DNA of 13,906 bases. Origin: CAYMKE01 sp964390955 (GTDB lineage: Bacteria > Bacteroidota > Bacteroidia > Bacteroidales > JBBRXJ01). A program made the translations under genes and the position numbers. The notes under the pieces are model-generated. The model was not told where the DNA came from and searched no databases. It was given only the letters and a program-made list of their open reading frames with translations. The stretch lies in contig CAYMKE010000066.1 of NCBI GenBank assembly GCA_964390955.1, positions 1 to 13,906 on the forward strand, read 5' to 3'. Below, one piece after another: positions 8,622-13,906 of this stretch; the first letter of the stretch is position 1; each line of letters begins with the position of its first letter.

Positions 8622-9614
8622 TTATTTCCCCTCAATAATATATTCAACCCGCTTGGGGCGGTATTTTAATTTGTTGGCATAATTTGAAGAATCTTTTATA
8701 AAAACCGGGATGTAATTGCCAATATTTTTTTTTATTGATTCATAATCAACATATGCTTTAAAATTTTCAGGGTTTATTTTTTGGTAATCGTCAAAGCTGA
8801 CAAAAAATGATAATTTAATTTCAGTGGGAAAGGTTTTGATATCAATACTGTCGGGAACGTTAATTGTTTGGATTGGCAAAGACAGGTTTGCTTCTGTAAA
8901 TCGTTCAACAGGGATATTAATTGTTACTTGTTCCGTGGAATATTTTACATCCTCGATGGCCTTTAGCTTTGCAGTTATTTGTTTTGATTCGTTAACATTG
9001 GAAAGCTGGATAAGCCGTGTCTGAATGGATTTGATTGTATCGAGCTTTATTTCAGGTCCGGAGACGTTTATACTATCTGGAGTTACTTTATAATTTGCAG
9101 CCTTCATAAACTGGGCTTTGAAATCAATGTTAATATTTATATCAACGGGTACTTTTTTGATAATAATCTTGGTCATATTCACATAAAGCGTATCGGGAGT
9201 GATTTGTATCAATTGCACATCTTCTTTTAAATGCCTTACAAACAATGGTTTTAATTTGTTTGTAATTATAAAAGCATTCAGAGAATCATTGACCTGATTG
9301 CCTGCAATGCGTTTTGATATACTTACGGGAACCGGTTCAGTGCCAATGTGCAATTTATATTTAAGGAGTGTGAATCCTCTGCCTTTTATTTTAACATCTA
9401 ATTTTCCGGGTAATTGATTGGTAATTTGTTTATCATCCGGAATTTCAATATAATCAACCGGATATGATATTTTAGTCATATACGTCTTGCCTAGTGTATT
9501 CAATAGCCAAAAAACACTGGCAATTACCAGAAAAATCAAAAAAGTACCAAAACGTTGATCAATAAATATTTTTGAAATAAAATCCTGTAATGATTTTTGT
9601 ATTTTTTTAGCCAA
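8622..9614 (-). CDS. YbbR-domain membrane-anchored protein
   Basis: This 330-residue protein has one N-terminal transmembrane helix (about 22-40, FGTFLIFLVIASVFWLLNT). The rest is a long, mostly beta-stranded part outside the membrane that carries YbbR-like repeats. The repeat signature VTPDSINVSGPEIK at 177-190 is the clearest, with related strands around 135-150 (ITPDTLYVNMT) and 248-275. In Firmicutes, YbbR (CdaR) modulates the diadenylate cyclase CdaA, but no cyclase is present here and the Bacteroidota role is not established. It is placed between yajC (39 nt upstream) and coaE (0 nt downstream), an arrangement I associate with this phylum. That suggests an envelope-related housekeeping function. 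Confidence 0.9.
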   Translation of the reverse strand: MAKKIQKSLQDFISKIFIDQRFGTFLIFLVIASVFWLLNTLGKTYMTKISYPVDYIEIPDDKQITNQLPGKLDVKIKGRGFTLLKYKLHIGTEPVPVSISKRIAGNQVNDSLNAFIITNKLKPLFVRHLKEDVQLIQITPDTLYVNMTKIIIKKVPVDININIDFKAQFMKAANYKVTPDSINVSGPEIKLDTIKSIQTRLIQLSNVNESKQITAKLKAIEDVKYSTEQVTINIPVERFTEANLSLPIQTINVPDSIDIKTFPTEIKLSFFVSFDDYQKINPENFKAYVDYESIKKNIGNYIPVFIKDSSNYANKLKYRPKRVEYIIEGK

Positions 9615-9653
9615 TTAAATTGTTGATATTTACTGATTTATCCTGTAAAATGA

Positions 9654-9989
9654 TTACTTCCTGTTTGAAAGGTCATTGGGGTCTTTTAGAATAGCATTTT
9701 TGTCAATCTTCAGGATAATGTTATTCCCTGCATCAAGAGTGATGAAGTTGTCGGAAACACTGGCTACTTTTCCATGAATACCTCCTGTTGTAATAACTTT
9801 ATCTCCTTTGTCCAGGGAGTTCCTGTAATTTCTTAATTCTTTTTGCTTTTTAATCTGTGGCCTGATCATAAATAAGTAAAAGACCAGAATAATCAGGATA
9901 AGAGGTAATAAACTTATTAAAGGGTTCTGTGATTCTCCTGAACTGTTTGCCGGAGCAGTTAACAGTACAAATAAAATGGTGTCAATCAT
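9654..9989 (-). CDS. yajC: Preprotein translocase subunit YajC
   Basis: YajC is a small inner-membrane partner of the SecDF-YajC complex, which assists Sec-dependent protein export. The 111-residue length is normal. A single transmembrane helix lies at about 24-42. It is followed by the signature YLFMIRPQIKKQKE (38-51) and the conserved cytoplasmic GDKVITTGGIHGKV (62-75). A first hydrophobic stretch (3-12, before TAPANSS) is seen in Bacteroidota versions. It is probably the first gene of the YbbR-coaE-TerB/J operon, since 72 nt separate it from the lipoprotein stop. A box with one mismatch to TAnnTTTG (TTATTTTG, minus strand, 10034-10027) lies in that gap but is too weak to call as a promoter. 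Confidence 0.95.
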   Translation of the reverse strand: MIDTILFVLLTAPANSSGESQNPLISLLPLILIILVFYLFMIRPQIKKQKELRNYRNSLDKGDKVITTGGIHGKVASVSDNFITLDAGNNIILKIDKNAILKDPNDLSNRK

Positions 9990-10061
9990 TATTCTTAAAT
10001 TTTTTAAATGGTTTAAATTTACAATGCAAAATAAATGAAATAAAATGAAATAACGATATTT

Positions 10062-10595
10062 TTATTTACTTTCTTTTATTCGATATTTTAAATTTTCAAA
10101 TGTTCCATTTTTAACAGTTACTGTATCCTGGACTAAAAATGTGCTATCAGAAGCCCTGAACATATTAAAATGGAAATTGCCGCTGATTTGCTGGTCTGAT
10201 GTATTGATATCCGTAATTTTTACTTTGCCTTGTTTGGCGTAATAAATATCATCAGTACCAGCAGAAGCTGATCTCTTAAAAACAGCAGCAAATTTTACAT
10301 CAGCACTTTGTGTTGTATCCAAAATGTCTGTGTTTAATATATATACATCTTCTTCAGTTCCAAAAATTGTAATGTTTAAGACTTCTCCATTGATAGAAGT
10401 TGCATTGATTATAAATTGATTTAACGTCTCGTATTTAAAGGATTTTCTAAGATCGGTTTTCCATGCAGTATCATTCACTGTTGCCGACATTTTAGTGGGT
10501 AAAATTTTTTCCTTTGTTTCTTCATCACATCCTGAAAAATATAAAACTCCCCAACCGATGATTAAAGCAGACATGATTTTTTTCATTCGTTTCAT
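10062..10595 (-). CDS. Predicted surface lipoprotein, DUF6252-like
   Basis: This 177-residue secreted protein has an N-terminal signal (basic MKRMKK, hydrophobic IMSALIIGWGVLYFSG) ending at Cys23. The residue at -3 is Phe, a relaxed lipobox. The residues after the Cys are DEETKEK. Acidic residues there resemble the lipoprotein export signal that sends Bacteroidota lipoproteins to the cell surface (inference). The mature part is predicted beta-rich. Its pattern of MSATVNDTAWKTD near the start and GKVKITDIN, ISGNFHFNMF and NGTFEN near the end matches what I recall of DUF6252, whose function is unknown. The start could instead be the ATG at codon 4 (ATGAAAAAAATC). It is divergent from the PAS hybrid kinase across 107 nt. 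Confidence 0.75.
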   Translation of the reverse strand: MKRMKKIMSALIIGWGVLYFSGCDEETKEKILPTKMSATVNDTAWKTDLRKSFKYETLNQFIINATSINGEVLNITIFGTEEDVYILNTDILDTTQSADVKFAAVFKRSASAGTDDIYYAKQGKVKITDINTSDQQISGNFHFNMFRASDSTFLVQDTVTVKNGTFENLKYRIKESK

Positions 10596-10614
10596 TTTTT
10601 AAAGTTTATATGAA

Positions 10615-10622
10615 CAAAATTA
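10615..10622 (-). promoter_or_regulatory. Candidate Bacteroidota -7 box for the lipoprotein gene
   Basis: The minus-strand sequence TAATTTTG matches TAnnTTTG exactly, 19 nt before the ATG at 10595. This would give a leader of about 13 nt. The -33 region has only TTTA-type matches. The 107-nt divergent spacer must also hold the plus-strand kinase promoter. The nearest candidate there is TATATTTA at 10667-10674, with one mismatch. Confidence 0.38.
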
Positions 10623-10702
10623 AGAAAAAGTTTTATGTAAATTACCATATATATTAATAAAAAATGTATATTTATATCTATAAAATATAATGGATTGAAA
10701 GC

Positions 10703-13456
10703 ATGAAAGAAACAGACCGTCTCAGGAAAGAGAATGAAAGACTTGAAAATGAGAACAGGCAATTAAAAGCAGCCATAGAACAATCCGCTGTTTCTGATGC
10801 TAAAGAAATTTTTTTATTAGACAATGTTCTGGACAGCATTAAAGATGGTGTATGCATTTTAGATAAGGATTTTACCATTATCCGTACAAATAAAACAATG
10901 GAGGAATGGTATTCGGAACAAGCTCCACTTAAAAGAAAAAAGTGCTATGTTGCCTATCATAACAGGGAAAAAGAATGCGAGAAGTGTCCCACCTCTGCAT
11001 GCATGAAAACCGGTAAGGTGGAGAAAGAAATTGTCCCGGGCCCTCCATTTAATCCCGAAATTGAAGAGGTAGAATTATTCAGTCATCCTGTTAAAGACAA
11101 AATAACCGGTAAATTATTAGGTGTAATTGAATTTGTCAGAGATATTACTCAACAGCAAAAAGCTTCAAAAGCTCTTGAGAAAAGCGAAAAAAGGTATAAG
11201 GAATTGTTTGAAACAACAGGTACGGCAACATGTATTTTTAATGATGAGGGATATATTACATTATGTAATTCTGAATTTGAATTATTAAGCCGGACTTCAT
11301 TAAAGGATATTTTGAAACAACAAAAAAAATGGTCAGATTTTGTGCATCCAGACGACCTGAAGTGGATGAAAGAATACCATAAAAGACGTTCTGCAGGAGA
11401 AGACAAAGTGCCTACATCTTATGAATTTAAATTTATTGACATAAAAAATAATATTAAGTATGTCCATCTTAACATTACAGTTATACAAGATACAAATGAA
11501 CGCATTGCTTCTTTAACTGATTTGTCATCTTTAAAAGAAGTTCAAAACGCGTTAATCGAACAAAAAGAAAAGTACAAAACAATTTTTACATCAGTAACAA
11601 ACGGGATCATTATCATAAATGATAATATTATACAGGATGTGAATCCTGCAGCATGTAAAATATATGGATATACAAAAAAAGAAATGACAGGGATGAACAT
11701 CCTTAACCTGATCCATAAAGACTATGAGCCTCTTTATAATTCATTTACTCAATCAATACAAGATAAAGGATACTTTAAGGGAGAATCCATTGATGTCAAA
11801 AAAGACGGCACACTCATAAATATTGATGTAAGAGGGACAAGCATAATATTAGATGGAACAAAATATTTACTGGCTGTTTTATATGATATCACAGAGCAAA
11901 AAAAATCACAAAAAGCACTTATTGAGAGCGAAAAGAAATTTGAAGAACTTGCTAAATTACTCCCGCAGACTATTTTTGAAACAAATATTGAAGGTATTAT
12001 CACATATACCAATGAATGGGGATTTAAAATTACGGGTTATACCCCTTCTGACCTTAAAAAGGGAACACGCATTAAAGACTTGATTATGCCACGGGAATAT
12101 TGGAAAATGAAATCTAATATTTCCAGGATATATAAAGGAGAAAATAACATGCCCAATGAGTATACAATTTTGAGAAAAGACGGCACTACTTTTCCTGCTT
12201 TAATTTATTCGAAGCCAATCATTAAAAACAATCAGCCTGTGGGTTTAAGAGGAGTGATGGCAGACATAACGATACAAAAACAAACAGAAAATGAGCTGAA
12301 AGAAGCCAAAGAAAAGGCAGAAGAATCAGACAGGCTTAAATCTGCTTTTTTAGCCAATGTTTCTCACGAAATACGAACCCCAATGAATGGCATCCTTGGA
12401 TTCAGTGAGTTATTAAAAAACCAGAATATTCAGGAACATAAAAAAAATCTTTACCTTGAAACAATCTTAACCAATGGCAATCATTTGATTAAAATATTAG
12501 ATGATGTGATTGACATTTCAAAAATTGAAGGGAACCAGGTGAAAATTGAATTTCATGAATGCAATCTGAATTCATTACTCAATGAATTGCATATCAGCTA
12601 CACAACAAAGGCCAGACATAAAACCGATCTTGATATCAAATTGCATAAAGCACTTCCGGATAATGACTCAAATATTTTTATTGATGAGACCAGACTCCGG
12701 CAAATCATTTCTAACCTGTTAAGCAATAGCGTAAAATTTACTGAAAGAGGACAGGTTGAATTTGGATATGTGATAAAGAATTATGAAGTTATTCAATTTT
12801 TTGTGAAAGATACAGGGCCTGGAATTTCAGTTTTAAAACAAAAATTTATATTCGACCAGTTCAGACAAGTAGATGAAAGTAATACACGCCAGTATGGAGG
12901 TACCGGTATCGGCCTGACGTTAGCCCAGCGGTTGGTGCATCTTATGGGCGGTGAAATATGGGTCAATTCCAGAGAAGGTGAAGGAGCGGTATTTTATTTT
13001 GTATTACCTTATCATCCGGTGCCAAATAATCATGAAATAAATGAATCCATGAAATTATTAAATAAAATGTACAATTGGGAAGGGAAGACTATTTTAATTG
13101 TAGAAGATGAAAAAACAAATTATTTCTATATCAGTGAATTGCTATCGTCTACACATGCAACGTTAATTCATGCGGAAAATGGAGACAGAGCCATTGAAAT
13201 ATTTGAAAACAATAAAGACAATATAGATCTTGTTTTAATGGACATCCGCTTGCCCTTAAAAAGTGGATATGAAACAGGAAAAATTATCAGAAATATAAAA
13301 AATGATATCCCAATTATTGCACAAACTGCATATGCAATGAAAGAAGACAAGTATAAAAGTTTTGAAGCAGGTTTTAATGATTACATAGCAAAACCTTTTA
13401 ACAGGGAGCATTTTTTAAATATTATAAACCAATATCTTTCCGGTAACTCTAAGTAG
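10703..13456 (+). CDS. Soluble hybrid sensor histidine kinase with four PAS domains and a C-terminal receiver
   Basis: This 917-residue kinase should sense a cytoplasmic signal and autophosphorylate, passing the phosphate to its own receiver. No transmembrane helix is seen. An N-terminal charged coiled coil (about 3-27) is followed by PAS domains at about 38-148, 163-275, 288-400 and 408-527, a linker helix, and HisKA with His555 in ANVSHEIRTPMNGILGFSEL. The HATPase has NLLSNSVKFT (671-680), DTGPGI (703-708) and GGTGIGL (732-738). The receiver has E801/D802, phospho-acceptor D847 in LVLMDIRLP, and K897 in IAKPF. The first PAS domain carries four cysteines: C81, C92, C95 and C100. There is no DNA-binding output, so a phosphotransfer partner elsewhere is expected. 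The start is fixed because an upstream ATG at 10690 is stopped at once by TGA. The stop codon touches the palindromic repeat. Confidence 0.95.
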   Translation: MKETDRLRKENERLENENRQLKAAIEQSAVSDAKEIFLLDNVLDSIKDGVCILDKDFTIIRTNKTMEEWYSEQAPLKRKKCYVAYHNREKECEKCPTSACMKTGKVEKEIVPGPPFNPEIEEVELFSHPVKDKITGKLLGVIEFVRDITQQQKASKALEKSEKRYKELFETTGTATCIFNDEGYITLCNSEFELLSRTSLKDILKQQKKWSDFVHPDDLKWMKEYHKRRSAGEDKVPTSYEFKFIDIKNNIKYVHLNITVIQDTNERIASLTDLSSLKEVQNALIEQKEKYKTIFTSVTNGIIIINDNIIQDVNPAACKIYGYTKKEMTGMNILNLIHKDYEPLYNSFTQSIQDKGYFKGESIDVKKDGTLINIDVRGTSIILDGTKYLLAVLYDITEQKKSQKALIESEKKFEELAKLLPQTIFETNIEGIITYTNEWGFKITGYTPSDLKKGTRIKDLIMPREYWKMKSNISRIYKGENNMPNEYTILRKDGTTFPALIYSKPIIKNNQPVGLRGVMADITIQKQTENELKEAKEKAEESDRLKSAFLANVSHEIRTPMNGILGFSELLKNQNIQEHKKNLYLETILTNGNHLIKILDDVIDISKIEGNQVKIEFHECNLNSLLNELHISYTTKARHKTDLDIKLHKALPDNDSNIFIDETRLRQIISNLLSNSVKFTERGQVEFGYVIKNYEVIQFFVKDTGPGISVLKQKFIFDQFRQVDESNTRQYGGTGIGLTLAQRLVHLMGGEIWVNSREGEGAVFYFVLPYHPVPNNHEINESMKLLNKMYNWEGKTILIVEDEKTNYFYISELLSSTHATLIHAENGDRAIEIFENNKDNIDLVLMDIRLPLKSGYETGKIIRNIKNDIPIIAQTAYAMKEDKYKSFEAGFNDYIAKPFNREHFLNIINQYLSGNSK

Positions 13457-13577
13457 TGTTTGTCTATAATGTCCGCTAACTTCGTTACGCTTGCCCCAAA
13501 ATTGCTCATTTACGCCAGTAAACTGCGCATTTTGGGGCTTCGCAAGCCTCGTTATCGAACATTATGATCCAAACACT
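13455..13577 (+). repeat. Palindromic repeat A, copy 1
   Basis: This is an imperfect inverted repeat of about 123 nt. The outer arms are AGTGTTTG (13455-13462) against CAAACACT (13570-13577), then ATAATGT-CG-TAAC against its complement near 13551-13567. An uninterrupted 9-bp stem follows, GCCCCAAAA (13493-13501) with TTTTGGGGC (13530-13538). The apex is TTTAC-GCCA-GTAAA (13509-13522). A local GCTT/AAGC hairpin sits in the right arm at 13538-13548. No run of T follows the main stem, so it is not a standard intrinsic terminator, although it must fold at the 3' end of the kinase transcript. Confidence 0.8.
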
Positions 13578-13578
13578 C

Positions 13579-13620
13579 GACTTTATGGACGGGCTCTAAT
13601 TAGAGCTTGTCTATAAAGTC
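13579..13620. repeat. 42-nt complete palindrome (repeat B)
   Basis: Two 21-nt arms meet at AATT with no loop. Of 21 pairs, 18 are Watson-Crick and 3 are G-T, all with G on the left side of the plus strand, so a plus-strand RNA would pair throughout. The outer ends are GACTTTAT and ATAAAGTC, and the centre is GCTCTAATTAGAGC. Its left 24 nt (13579-13602) are repeated without change at 13806-13829. Its right 24 nt form the left terminal repeat of the element that follows. Confidence 0.85.
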
Positions 13621-13829
13621 ATATAAAGTCGCGTAACCAAATTCCAAATATACAAGCACCAAATTCCAAATAAAACTCAAACTCCAAACATCAATAACCT
13701 AAACGACTTATAATTATTGACTTAGTTTTTTTGTTTAAAAATTTGGTCATTGAATATTGAGATTTATTTGTAATTTGTGATTTGGTGCTTTAATCGCAAA
13801 AAAGTGACTTTATGGACGGGCTCTAATTA
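13597..13829. mobile_element. MITE-like element with 24-bp terminal inverted repeats (repeat C)
   Basis: The 233-bp unit begins TAATTAGAGCTTGTC (13597-13620 arm) and ends with the inverted copy at 13806-13829; the arms agree at 21 of 24 positions. Inside, a second imperfect inverted pair holds AAGCACCAAAT (13654-13664) and ATTTGGTGCTT (13780-13790), extending into related A-rich sequence. A 14-nt direct repeat, CCAAATTCCAAATA, occurs at 13637 and 13659, and TATAAAGTC is doubled at 13612 and 13622. There is no open frame of useful length. These traits suit a non-autonomous element, but no target-site duplication could be recognised. Confidence 0.5.
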
Positions 13830-13831
13830 AA

Positions 13832-13906
13832 GTTTGTCCATAATGTCCGCTAACTTCGTTACGCTTGCCCCAAAATTGCTCATTTACACCAGTAAACTGC
13901 GCATTT
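13832..13906 (+). repeat. Palindromic repeat A, copy 2 (cut by window end)
   Basis: These 75 bases match 13458-13532 at 73 positions in the same orientation. The differences are C for T at 13839 and A for G at 13888. The second falls in the 4-nt apex loop (ACCA instead of GCCA), leaving the TTTAC/GTAAA stem intact. The right arm lies beyond the window. It starts 2 nt after the end of the MITE-like unit. Confidence 0.85.

Noticed and set aside
13493..13538. Intrinsic terminator for the hybrid kinase
   Set aside because: Strong GCCCCAAAA/TTTTGGGGC stem but a 28-nt interior and no T-run after it. It may still stall or stabilise the transcript, but it lacks the defining tail.
13637..13672. CRISPR-like spaced repeat (CCAAATTCCAAATA twice)
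   Set aside because: Only two 14-nt AT-rich copies with an 8-nt space, inside a larger inverted repeat.
13455..13906. Integron attC sites: direct palindromes of about 100 nt separated by a short unit
   Set aside because: The arms contain GCTAAC and GTTATC, but these do not fit the RYYYAAC/GTTRRRY core boxes. The 'cassette' between them has no gene, no integrase is present, and the identity between copies is higher than usual for attC arms.

Overview
The window is AT-rich chromosomal DNA from a member of the Bacteroidota, probably a free-living Bacteroidales or Marinilabiliales-like organism. This rests on a periplasmic-propeller hybrid two-component system (HTCS, essentially a Bacteroidota family), a DUF5606-type protein, a yajC-YbbR-coaE block, promoter-like TAnnTTTG boxes, and the near absence of Shine-Dalgarno sequences. 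No tRNA, rRNA or CRISPR was seen.

Layout, left to right. Positions 1-165 hold no gene. From 166 to 10595 every gene lies on the minus strand. In order of transcription these are a small DUF6252-like lipoprotein (10595-10062), yajC (9989-9654), a YbbR-domain protein (9614-8622), coaE (8621-8010), a TerB-like/J-domain protein (8026-7304), a DUF5606 protein (7243-6683), an M3-family oligopeptidase (6202-4508) and a 1382-residue HTCS regulator (4314-166). The yajC-YbbR-coaE-TerB/DnaJ stretch is tightly packed (39-nt gap, 0-nt gap, 17-nt overlap) and is probably one operon. Between the peptidase and the DUF5606 gene, 480 bases (6203-6682) carry a 9-bp tandem array cut by a 100-N assembly gap and a decayed copy of a palindromic repeat. 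From 10703 to 13456 a soluble four-PAS hybrid histidine kinase runs on the plus strand, divergent from the lipoprotein gene.

The last 450 bases (13457-13906) have no gene and are the most unusual part. They contain a 123-nt imperfect palindrome, a 42-nt palindrome, a 233-bp element with 24-bp terminal inverted repeats, and the start of a second copy of the first palindrome, 73/75 identical. The pieces share end sequences but have different cores, and a degraded copy lies about 7 kb away at 6498-6570. This looks like a family of non-autonomous, palindrome-based repeats. No transposase is in the window.

Functionally this is mostly housekeeping (preprotein translocation accessory subunit, CoA synthesis, envelope YbbR protein, co-chaperone, peptide turnover), flanked by two large signalling proteins. 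The HTCS would read a periplasmic ligand and regulate DNA directly. The PAS kinase would read a cytoplasmic signal, possibly through a cysteine cluster in its first PAS domain, and has no output domain of its own.
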